Assembly: GCA_947447845.1 (NCBI GenBank)
Contig: CANFNO010000128.1
Span: 1 to 7,393, forward strand
Length of the DNA stretch: 7,393 bases
Reading direction: 5' to 3'
Source: Burkholderiales bacterium
GTDB lineage: Bacteria > Pseudomonadota > Gammaproteobacteria > Burkholderiales > Burkholderiaceae
Both the position numbers and the translations under genes were made by a program. Each line of letters opens with the position of its first letter. Position 1 is the stretch's first letter. Shown here in pieces: positions 1 through 5,840 of the stretch. Below the pieces are notes generated by a model that had not been told where the DNA came from, ran no database searches, and worked only from the letters and a program-made list of their open reading frames with translations.

Positions 1-474
1 ACGCAGCCAGGGCGCCTCCGGGTAAGTGGGGTCGCCCAATTGCCGCGCGGCAAGAGCTACCGCTTTTTCCAGCAAATCCGGGTAGGTGAGCGAGCGCAGG
101 GTGAAGCTGAGGCGGTCGGCACTGGCACTGCCTCCAAAGCTGGCGCCCAAGTCGGCCCAGGCATCGCTCAGACCGTTTTCGTCCAGGGCTGGCGCCGTGC
201 CTCGCGCCTTCACGCCATACGCCGTGCCCGAAGCCATCAGATTGGCCAGGCCGGGTTTCTCTTTTGGATCGCGACGGGCACCGGCATCAAAATCGATTTG
301 CACATCGACCATCGGAATGGCCGGGCTTTCCACCAGATACACCTGGGCGCCTGAGGCCTGCGTCCAATGGGCAATCGGAATGGCGGCCTGGCTGGCCAGG
401 GCGCAGCACAGCAGCGCGGCGCCGGTCACGCCGCGGCGGATGGATTTCAGGGTTGTCGTGAGCAAGTTACGCAT
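1..474 (-). CDS. M16-family peptidase-like protein, non-catalytic partner (3' end outside window)
   Basis: This reading frame runs leftward from an ATG at 474-472 and stays open for 158 codons to the window edge, so the C-terminal part is missing. A GGTGA ribosome binding site at 487-483 lies 8 bases before the ATG, and the upstream M16 gene ends only 17 bases away, so the two are probably co-transcribed. Residues 1-30 form a Sec-type signal peptide: basic start, hydrophobic core GAALLCCALA, likely cleavage after ASQA. The mature part has the M16 N-terminal fold pattern (strand VDVQIDFDAGARRD, then GLANLMASGT). Where active members carry HxxEH, this protein has no histidine or glutamate pair (NLMAS). 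It therefore resembles the inactive partner subunits found beside zinc-binding M16 proteins in bacteria. A periplasmic location is inferred; its substrate cannot be told. Confidence 0.85.
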   Translation of the reverse strand, partial: MRNLLTTTLKSIRRGVTGAALLCCALASQAAIPIAHWTQASGAQVYLVESPAIPMVDVQIDFDAGARRDPKEKPGLANLMASGTAYGVKARGTAPALDENGLSDAWADLGASFGGSASADRLSFTLRSLTYPDLLEKAVALAARQLGDPTYPEAPWLR

Positions 475-491
475 GGAATAGTTCACCGGAT

Positions 492-1919
492 TTAGTGCCG
501 AAGGCCAGGAATGGCGGGGCGAGGTCTGCGGACCTTGTCCAGCGGCTGCGGCAGCAGGGTGGCCACCGTCAGCGCATCGTCACCAAAGTATTTGGCGGCC
601 ACGGCTTGCACCTGTGCGCCAGTGATTTTGCGCAGGCGCGCGATCAGCTTTTCATCGGCATCAACGGGAAAGCCAATGGCCCAGTTGGTGCCCAGGATGC
701 GCCCCTGGTTGAACACGCTGTCGAGCTTATAAATTTCGCTGGCAATCCACTGGTTTTTGACGCGCTGCAACTCGGCCTCTTGCACGCCTTCTTTGGCAAG
801 CAGCGCCACCTGAGCGCGCAGTGCCGCCTCCACCTGCGCGGCAGTTTTGCCATCCGACGGCACGCCGTACAAAAAGCACAGCTCCGGTCCCCGCGCACCC
901 AGGCCGCAATAGGCACCGGCACTGTCTGCCACATGGTCATCGCTCTGCGTCAGCGCCCGGTCCAGGCGCGCATTGTCATAACCGCTCAGCACGGCAGCCA
1001 GCACGGTCAGCGCCAGCGCATCGTTGCTGTCGGCATCGTTTTCGTGGTCCAGTGCTTCGGCCGTGATGCTGGGGATTTTGAAGGCCAACGTCACGCTGGC
1101 CTGCTCAGCCGGGGCCTTGAAGTCCAGACGGCGCAGGCCACCCTGCTCCGGCTCCACGCGCGGCTTGCGCTGCGGCAACGCGTGACCGGCAATGCCGCCG
1201 TAATACTTCTGTGCCATGGCGTAGACCGCATCCGGCTCCACATCCCCGGCCACCACAATCGCCGCATTGGCGGGGGTGTACCAGCGCTTGAAAAAGGCAC
1301 GGGCATCGTCCGGCGTCAGGGCTTCCAGGTCACTCATCCAGCCCACAATCGGGCGGCGGTAGGGTGAGGCGGTAAACACCACCGCGTTCATGGCTTCGCT
1401 CAGGCGTGCATGGGAGTTGTCTTCGGTGCGCAGGCGGCGCTCTTCCTTCACCACCTCAAGCTCCTTGCGGAACTCTTCATCGCTCCACTGGCTGTTGGCA
1501 AAGCGGTCGGCTTCGAGTTGCATCACCTGCTCCAGCCGATTGGCCGGGATCTGCTGAAAGTAGCCGGTGTAATCCTTGCTGGTAAAGGCATTCTCACGCC
1601 CGCCCAGCGCAGCCACCTGGCGCGAAAAGTCTCCCGCCTTCACCGTAGGCGTGCCCTTGAACATCATGTGTTCCAGCACATGGGCCACACCGCTGGTGCC
1701 GTCCACCTCGTCCATGGAGCCCACGCGCACCCACAGCATGTGCACCGCAGTGGGGGCCCGGTGGTCGGGCCGCACGATCAGCGTCATGCCGTTGGGCAGG
1801 CTGTATTGCCGCACACTGGCGGCCTCTTGTGTTACGGCACTAGCATGCACGCCGCTAAGGGCCAGCAGCACGGCGCAACAGGTTTGAAGGCGCAAGCGCC
1901 AAGTGTTTAGGTGTTTCAT
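492..1919 (-). CDS. M16-family zinc metallopeptidase, catalytic subunit (PqqL/pitrilysin-like)
   Basis: This is a complete 475-residue protein counted from the ATG at 1919-1917. The frame can be extended to a GTG at 1946, adding nine residues, but the ATG puts the signal peptide at the N-terminus (residues 1-29, core CCAVLLALSG, likely cleavage after HASA). The zinc site is clear: HVLEH at residues 80-84 has two metal-binding histidines and the catalytic glutamate. The third ligand is probably a glutamate in VVKEERR, residues 159-160, at the usual distance. The N-terminal half is the active M16 domain and the second half (about residues 240-440) the inactive C-terminal M16 domain. Members of this family cleave short or unfolded peptides inside a clamshell chamber. 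The gene directly downstream encodes a related protein without the zinc motif, which suggests a heteromeric periplasmic peptidase. No strong ribosome binding site is visible before either start. The substrate is unknown. Confidence 0.93.
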   Translation of the reverse strand: MKHLNTWRLRLQTCCAVLLALSGVHASAVTQEAASVRQYSLPNGMTLIVRPDHRAPTAVHMLWVRVGSMDEVDGTSGVAHVLEHMMFKGTPTVKAGDFSRQVAALGGRENAFTSKDYTGYFQQIPANRLEQVMQLEADRFANSQWSDEEFRKELEVVKEERRLRTEDNSHARLSEAMNAVVFTASPYRRPIVGWMSDLEALTPDDARAFFKRWYTPANAAIVVAGDVEPDAVYAMAQKYYGGIAGHALPQRKPRVEPEQGGLRRLDFKAPAEQASVTLAFKIPSITAEALDHENDADSNDALALTVLAAVLSGYDNARLDRALTQSDDHVADSAGAYCGLGARGPELCFLYGVPSDGKTAAQVEAALRAQVALLAKEGVQEAELQRVKNQWIASEIYKLDSVFNQGRILGTNWAIGFPVDADEKLIARLRKITGAQVQAVAAKYFGDDALTVATLLPQPLDKVRRPRPAIPGLRH

Positions 1920-1936
1920 AGAATGGAGACATTCTA
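1919..1936. promoter_or_regulatory. Perfect 7-bp inverted repeat between divergent M16 and ftsY genes; possible overlapping -10 boxes
   Basis: The arms TAGAATG (1919-1925) and CATTCTA (1930-1936) are exact reverse complements around the spacer GAGA. Each strand therefore reads TAGAAT, five of six matches to the sigma-70 -10 consensus, pointing outward toward ftsY on one side and the M16 pair on the other. The left arm touches the M16 ATG, so a transcript starting here would have almost no leader on that side, while the ftsY leader would be about 18 bases. I could not find convincing -35 boxes at the right distance on either strand. It could instead be an operator site or an RNA hairpin with a GNRA-type loop. 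The symmetry is seen; the role is inferred. Confidence 0.35.
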
Positions 1937-1948
1937 AGAACGGCACCC

Positions 1949-3067
1949 ATGTTCAGCTTTTTCAAGAAAAAATCCCCTCCCATCGCTCCGGTTGCGCCTG
2001 CAACGGCGGAGCACCTGCCTGATTCACCCGCGTCAGGCATCCCTGCGGCGCCACCCTTCGGCGCCAGCGCACCTGCGGTCAGCCCCGCTGCGCCCTCTGG
2101 CGGCTCCATGATTGGCAGTGCCCTGGCCGCGCCGATTGCGGTTTCCGACACGCCGACCGCGCCGCCCGAGCGACAGAAATGGCTGGCCAAGCTCAAGGCG
2201 GGTCTGGGCAAAACGGCCGCCAGCCTGTCAGGCGTGTTTGGCGGAAGCAAGATTGACGAGGCGCTGTACGAAGAGCTGGAAAGCGCGCTATTGATGGCCG
2301 ACGCCGGTGTTTCGGCCACCCAGTTTCTGACCGACACCCTGCGCAAACGCGCCAAGGCTGCTGGCGTGACGCACCCGGTGGCGCTGAAGAACCTGCTGAT
2401 CGCCATCCTGGCCGAACTGCTGCAGCCCCTGCAAAAGCCCTTGGTGATTGGCCAGCACACACCCACGGTGGTGATGGTGGCCGGAGTCAACGGCGCGGGC
2501 AAAACCACTTCCATCGGCAAGCTCACCCGCCATCTGGCCGAAGAAGGTGCCAGCGTGCTGCTGGCGGCGGCTGATACCTTCCGCGCTGCCGCGCGCGAGC
2601 AACTCAGCATCTGGGCCGACCGCAACACGGTGGAGATCATCAGCCAGGCCGGTGCCGACCCGGCAGCTGTGAGCTTTGACGCGGTGGCCGCTGGCAAGGC
2701 ACGCGGCAAGGATGTGGTGCTGATCGACACCGCCGGGCGCCTGCCCACGCAGCTGCACCTGATGGAAGAGCTTAAAAAGATCAAGCGCGTCATTCAGAAG
2801 GCCGACCCCACGGCGCCGCACGAGGTGCTGCTGGTGATTGACGGCAACACCGGCCAGAACGCGGTGTCGCAAGTCAAGTCGTTTGACGATGCGCTGGGCC
2901 TGACCGGCCTGATCGTCACCAAGCTGGATGGCACGGCCAAAGGCGGCGTGCTGGCTGCCATTGCGCGTGAACGACCCATCCCCGTGTACTTCATCGGCGT
3001 GGGCGAGCAGCTCAACGAGTTGGAAACCTTTAACGCGCGTGAATTTGCCCAGGCCTTGCTGGCCTGA
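1949..3067 (+). CDS. ftsY: Signal recognition particle receptor FtsY
   Basis: FtsY is the membrane-associated SRP-type GTPase that receives Ffh-4.5S RNA-ribosome complexes and hands nascent membrane proteins to SecYEG. The 372-residue product contains the full NG domain. The N helical bundle covers about residues 78-165. The G domain has the P-loop GVNGAGKTT (179-187), DTFRAAAREQL (209-219), DTAGR (260-264), TKLDGTAKGG (324-333) and the closing GVGEQLNELETFNAREF (350-366). The N-terminus MFSFFKKK suits a membrane-touching amphipathic segment. Residues 10-75 are an Ala/Pro/Ser-rich linker with only four acidic residues, rather than the long acidic A domain of Escherichia coli FtsY. The ATG at 1949 is chosen because it gives this typical N-terminus; no strong ribosome binding site precedes it. 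It is divergent from the M16 genes, with 29 bases between the two ATGs. The identification is near certain. Confidence 0.98.
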   Translation: MFSFFKKKSPPIAPVAPATAEHLPDSPASGIPAAPPFGASAPAVSPAAPSGGSMIGSALAAPIAVSDTPTAPPERQKWLAKLKAGLGKTAASLSGVFGGSKIDEALYEELESALLMADAGVSATQFLTDTLRKRAKAAGVTHPVALKNLLIAILAELLQPLQKPLVIGQHTPTVVMVAGVNGAGKTTSIGKLTRHLAEEGASVLLAAADTFRAAAREQLSIWADRNTVEIISQAGADPAAVSFDAVAAGKARGKDVVLIDTAGRLPTQLHLMEELKKIKRVIQKADPTAPHEVLLVIDGNTGQNAVSQVKSFDDALGLTGLIVTKLDGTAKGGVLAAIARERPIPVYFIGVGEQLNELETFNAREFAQALLA

Positions 3068-3110
3068 TCGGCCCGGGCCCAGCCGATAGCCAATTGCCCG
3101 CCCCTTTTTC
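3067..3110 (+). terminator. Possible weak terminator after ftsY
   Basis: Just past the ftsY stop there are two alternative stems: ATCGGC (3067-3072) with GCCGAT (3082-3087), and CGGGC (3074-3078) with GCCCG (3096-3100). The second is followed by CCCC and then five T residues (3105-3109). The perfect 10-base palindrome GGCCCGGGCC sits at 3070-3079. The stems are short and the loop of the second is long (17 bases), so this is only a weak candidate for an intrinsic terminator; it might simply be GC-rich spacer ahead of the next gene. Confidence 0.25.
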
Positions 3111-3131
3111 GACCTTTGCCTTGCTGACACC

Positions 3132-4352
3132 TTGACGACCACCTTGCCCCCCTTCGCAACCCGCCGCCGCGCCCTGACCCTGTTGGGCGGTGGCCTGGCC
3201 ATGTCCGCCAGCAACCATGCGCTGGCCGTAGATGGCGCCTGGGAGGCAATCACCAAAGAGGCGCGCGGCCAGACTGTCTATTTCAACGCCTGGGCCGGCA
3301 GCGAAGCCATCAACGCCTACATCCGCTGGGCCGGGCAGCAAACGCTAGAGCGCTTTGGCGTGCGCGTGGAGCACGTCAAGATCAGCGATGCGGCCGATGT
3401 GGTCAAGCGCGTGCGCAGCGAAAAGGCCGCTGGCAAACAAGCGGGCACAGTCGATCTGGTGTGGATCAATGGCGAGAACTTTTTGGCCATGAAGCGCGAG
3501 GGCCTGCTCTATGGCCCCATCACGGGCAAGTTGCCCAACTTTGCGCTGGTCGATGTGCAAGGCAAGCCGACCACGCGACTCGACTTTGCCGAGCCGGTCG
3601 AAGGCATGGAAGCCCCCTGGGGCATGGCGCAACTCACCTTCATGGTGGACAGCAAGCACACGCCCAAACCACCGCAAAACATGCAGGAGTTGTTGGCCTT
3701 TGCCAAAGCCAACCCGGGCCGCGTGACGTATCCGCGCCCGCCGGATTTCCACGGCACCACCTTGCTCAAGCAGTTTCTACTGGACCTCAACCCGGCACGC
3801 GATGCGTTTTACAAGCCCGTCACGTCTGACGCCTTCGCCAAGGCCGCAGCACCCTTGTGGAGCTATCTGGATGCCCTGCATCCGCACCTGTGGCGCGCGG
3901 GCAAGCAGTTTGCCAACAACGCAGCCGCTGTGCGCCAGATGCTGGCCGACGGCGAGTTGCGCTGGGCGCTGACCTTCAACCCCAACGACGCCGCCAACGA
4001 GATTGCCGCCGGTCGCTTGCCCGAGAGCGTGCTTAGCTACCAGTTCAGCAGCGGCACCATCGGCAACACCCACTTTGTCGCCATCCCGGTGAACGCCAGC
4101 GCCAAACAAGGTGCGTTGGTGTTCGCCAACTTTTTGCTCGGCGCAGAGGCGCAAGCGCGCAAGGCCGACATCAACATCTGGGGCGACCCCACCGTGCTGG
4201 CCGTCGGCGCGATGAGCGCCAAAGATCAAACCCTGTTTGCCGGTAGAAGTGCACCGGGACAAGTGCACAATGCAGCCCCTGCCATTCCCGAACCGCACGG
4301 CTCCTGGATGGAGCCGCTGGAGAAGGAATGGCTCAGGCGCTACGGTGTGTGA
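3132..4352 (+). CDS. ynjB: ABC transporter solute-binding protein, YnjB family
   Basis: The product (406 residues from TTG at 3132) matches what I recall of Escherichia coli YnjB over most of its length: YFNAWAGSEAINAYIRW near residue 50, DLVWINGENF near 110, VTYPRPPDFHGTT near 200, ALTFNPNDA near 280, IWGDPTVL near 350 and the C-terminal EWLRRYG. YnjB is the presumed periplasmic binding component of the uncharacterised Ynj importer; its ligand is not established. The N-terminus TRRRALTLLGGG (10-21) followed by ALA (30-32) looks like a twin-arginine signal peptide. No ATG lies between the upstream in-frame TAG (3087-3089) and the RRR codons. The first ATG, at 3201, would delete the arginines, so a TTG (3132, or 3144) is the better start; no clear ribosome binding site helps decide. 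The expected permease gene is not next door but appears about 2.9 kb downstream at 7218. Confidence 0.9.
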   Translation: MTTTLPPFATRRRALTLLGGGLAMSASNHALAVDGAWEAITKEARGQTVYFNAWAGSEAINAYIRWAGQQTLERFGVRVEHVKISDAADVVKRVRSEKAAGKQAGTVDLVWINGENFLAMKREGLLYGPITGKLPNFALVDVQGKPTTRLDFAEPVEGMEAPWGMAQLTFMVDSKHTPKPPQNMQELLAFAKANPGRVTYPRPPDFHGTTLLKQFLLDLNPARDAFYKPVTSDAFAKAAAPLWSYLDALHPHLWRAGKQFANNAAAVRQMLADGELRWALTFNPNDAANEIAAGRLPESVLSYQFSSGTIGNTHFVAIPVNASAKQGALVFANFLLGAEAQARKADINIWGDPTVLAVGAMSAKDQTLFAGRSAPGQVHNAAPAIPEPHGSWMEPLEKEWLRRYGV

Positions 4353-4423
4353 AGCACCTACCGACCCGATCGTCCGTTCGAAGAAAATTTTGGGTATCCG
4401 GATTTTGATATTGGAAAACACGC
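4353..4423 (+). promoter_or_regulatory. AT-rich leader before the toxin-antitoxin pair, with two adjacent 8-bp palindromes
   Basis: Between the ynjB stop and the mntA ATG the sequence turns AT-rich. It holds two perfect 8-base palindromes, AAAATTTT (4384-4391) and ATCCGGAT (4396-4403), and a direct repeat ATTTTG (4387-4392 and 4402-4407). A weak GGA ribosome binding site lies at 4413-4415, eight bases before the ATG. No sigma-70 promoter with good spacing was found. Such symmetric sites next to a toxin-antitoxin start could be an operator, but this is inference only. Confidence 0.3.
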
Positions 4424-4714
4424 ATGAAGCCATCTATTGCCCTGCAAACAAACCGTGCTGCCATTCGCACTGTGGTTGAGCGTCATCGTGCCTGCAATGC
4501 GCGTGTTTTCGGTTCGGTGCTCCATGGTGATGATCACGAGGGCAGTGATTTGGACATCTTGATTGACCCAACGCCAAACACCACGCTGATGGATGTTGCC
4601 AAGATTCAAGTTGAACTGGAACAACTCTTGGGCGTGTCCGTGGATGTGCTGACACCCAAGGCTTTACCCGACAAGTTCCGTAATTTTGTATTGGCCGAGG
4701 CGGTTCCCGTATGA
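4424..4714 (+). CDS. mntA: MntA-type nucleotidyltransferase antitoxin
   Basis: This 96-residue protein is a minimal nucleotidyltransferase (MNT). It has the nucleotide-binding GS (30-31) and the metal-binding pair D42-x-D44 in GSDLDILID, i.e. the GS-x10-DxD signature, plus a likely third metal-binding aspartate at D74 in VSVDVLT. All catalytic residues appear intact. In studied HepT/MntA pairs the MNT protein neutralises the HEPN toxin by transferring AMP groups to a tyrosine near the toxin's active site; the same chemistry is expected here. Its stop overlaps the next start by four bases (ATGA, 4711-4714), so translation of the two is coupled, with the antitoxin made first. Base composition is lower in GC than the surrounding genes, suggesting acquisition. 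The start was chosen because it is the first ATG of the frame and gives the usual short N-terminal helix. Confidence 0.93.
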   Translation: MKPSIALQTNRAAIRTVVERHRACNARVFGSVLHGDDHEGSDLDILIDPTPNTTLMDVAKIQVELEQLLGVSVDVLTPKALPDKFRNFVLAEAVPV

Positions 4715-5079
4715 ACAAAGCGTTGCGAGTACCAGATTACTTGAGCCATATTCTTGCTGCCATCGAGCGCATCGAGCGCCACACTGCTGCTGTTGACGAA
4801 CTTGATTTTTTGAATAGCGAGTTGATTCAGGATGCGGTGATTCGCAACATCGAAATCATTGGTGAAGCCGCTAACAACATACAACGCGTTGACGCTGCAT
4901 TTGCCGCAGCACATGGCGAAATTCCATGGCAGGTCATGTATGCCATGCGCAATCGTCTATCGCACGGCTACGACCAAGTGGATTTCGAAATGGTGTGGAG
5001 AACCATTGGCAACGACTTACCTGACCTCTACAAGTTGGTGAAGGCCGCATTCATTCAAATGGCGAGCCCCAGGGTATGA
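4711..5079 (+). CDS. hepT: HepT-like HEPN ribonuclease toxin
   Basis: The 122-residue all-helical protein carries the HEPN/HepT catalytic motif RxxxxHxY: R80, H85 and Y87 in RNRLSHGY. This motif is the RNA-cleaving centre of HepT toxins. The tyrosine is the kind of residue that MntA partners modify with AMP to silence the toxin. The family-typical segment IRNIEIIGEAANNI lies at 44-57. The protein would act in the cytosol as a dimer, cutting RNA when antitoxin control fails. The start overlaps the mntA stop by four bases and is preceded by GAGG at 4697-4700 inside mntA. The gene is visibly poorer in GC than its neighbours: bases 4801-4860 contain 23 G or C of 60, against 39 of 60 at 6481-6540 in the Hsp70 gene. 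No frameshift or missing key residue is seen, so the toxin looks functional. Confidence 0.93.
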   Translation: MNKALRVPDYLSHILAAIERIERHTAAVDELDFLNSELIQDAVIRNIEIIGEAANNIQRVDAAFAAAHGEIPWQVMYAMRNRLSHGYDQVDFEMVWRTIGNDLPDLYKLVKAAFIQMASPRV

Positions 5080-5122
5080 AGCGAAACCTTCGTTTAGACA
5101 TTCAAATACAGCTCGTGATTCC

Positions 5123-5140
5123 TGCGGCATTCATGCCGCA
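5123..5140. terminator. Perfect 7-bp hairpin after hepT; possible terminator
   Basis: TGCGGCA (5123-5129) and TGCCGCA (5134-5140) are exact reverse complements around a four-base loop TTCA. The stem is followed by an AT-rich stretch (AGCTATTTAATT) rather than a clean T run, so intrinsic termination would be weak. It sits 43 bases after the hepT stop and 19 before the esterase ATG, and could mark the right edge of the toxin-antitoxin unit or lie in the 5' leader of the esterase mRNA. Confidence 0.35.
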
Positions 5141-5159
5141 AGCTATTTAATTGACCGCT

Positions 5160-5840
5160 ATGCAAACCAAAATACTGCCCCGCCTGGAAATGGAATCGGC
5201 CCCAAACCCCACGGCTGCGGTGATCCTTCTGCACGGCCTGGGTGCAGACGGCAACGACTTTGCCGGTCTGGCCTCCGAGCTGGATTTGGCCGGTTGCCAG
5301 GCCATCCGCTTTGTCTTCCCGCATGCCCCCTCGATCCCGGTGACGGTGAATTCGGGCTACGTGATGCCGGCTTGGTACGACATCACAGGCACCGACCTGG
5401 TCAGCGACCAGGATGCCATTGGCATTAAGCGCTCCGAGTTGGCAGTGTTGGCCCTGATTGCCCATGAAATGCAACGCGGCATTGCCTCTGAAAACATCGT
5501 GCTGGCCGGTTTCAGCCAGGGTGCCGCGATGACTTTGCACACCGCCCTGCGCCTGCCCTTTGCGCTGGGCGGCATCATGGCTTTGTCGGGCTACCTGCCG
5601 CTGGCGGACCGCCTGCCGCTCGAGCGGTCGAAGGCCAATGACCAGACCCCCATCTTCATGGCGCATGGCATGCAGGACAGTGTCGTGATACCGCGCCGTG
5701 GTGAAGAATCGCGCGACATGCTGCAGGCGCTGGGCTACACAGTGCAATGGCATGGCTACGCGATGGAGCACAGCGTGATTCCCAAAGAATTGGAAGACAT
5801 GGCCGCCTTTTTGCGCCAGGTACTTCCCGCCTCCGCGTGA
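5160..5840 (+). CDS. Alpha/beta-hydrolase carboxylesterase (phospholipase/carboxylesterase family)
   Basis: The 226-residue protein has the size and motif order of the Abhydrolase_2 (acyl-protein thioesterase/carboxylesterase) family. The oxyanion-side strand is VILLHGLGADGNDF (21-34). Next are FPHAP (53-57) and the nucleophile elbow GFSQG, with the catalytic serine at 119. The catalytic aspartate is D173 in HGMQDSVV, and the histidine is H204 in MEHSV. All three triad residues are present and no signal peptide is seen, so it should be a cytosolic hydrolase of short or medium-chain esters; the natural substrate is not known. The frame can start at a TTG at 5151, but ATG 5160 gives the usual N-terminus MQTKILPRLEME. 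No clear ribosome binding site precedes it. Its stop TGA overlaps an in-frame GTG of the next gene. Its GC-rich codon use matches the chromosomal background, unlike the toxin-antitoxin pair before it. Confidence 0.93.
   Translation: MQTKILPRLEMESAPNPTAAVILLHGLGADGNDFAGLASELDLAGCQAIRFVFPHAPSIPVTVNSGYVMPAWYDITGTDLVSDQDAIGIKRSELAVLALIAHEMQRGIASENIVLAGFSQGAAMTLHTALRLPFALGGIMALSGYLPLADRLPLERSKANDQTPIFMAHGMQDSVVIPRRGEESRDMLQALGYTVQWHGYAMEHSVIPKELEDMAAFLRQVLPASA

Noticed and set aside
495..1367. Plus-strand open frame of 290 codons over the M16 gene
   Set aside because: It is antisense to the zinc peptidase gene and has no recognisable motifs.
1855..2793. Long open frame of 312 codons on the minus strand across ftsY
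   Set aside because: It is antisense to a near-certain ftsY, its translation is low-complexity Ser/Ala/Arg-rich, and it matches no family I recognise; long antisense frames are common in high-GC DNA.
2288..3256. Minus-strand open frame of 322 codons over ftsY and the ynjB start
   Set aside because: It is rich in His, Arg and Gln as expected of an antisense shadow, with no domain pattern, and it overlaps two well-supported genes.
4762..4779. Perfect tandem repeat of ATCGAGCGC in hepT (IERIER)
   Set aside because: There are only two copies, in frame within a helix; this is compatible with ordinary heptad-like helix coding and gives no sign of a variable repeat locus.
4350..5082. TGAAGC at 4350-4355 and 5077-5082 as a possible target-site duplication around the toxin-antitoxin pair
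   Set aside because: The same six bases also occur at the Hsp70 stop (7211-7216), they include stop codons, and six bases is too short to separate from chance.
5747..5836. Upstream extension of the Hsp70 frame to an ATG at 5747
   Set aside because: It would overlap the esterase by 94 bases, including the region of its catalytic histidine codon, and adds 30 residues unlike any Hsp70 N-terminus.
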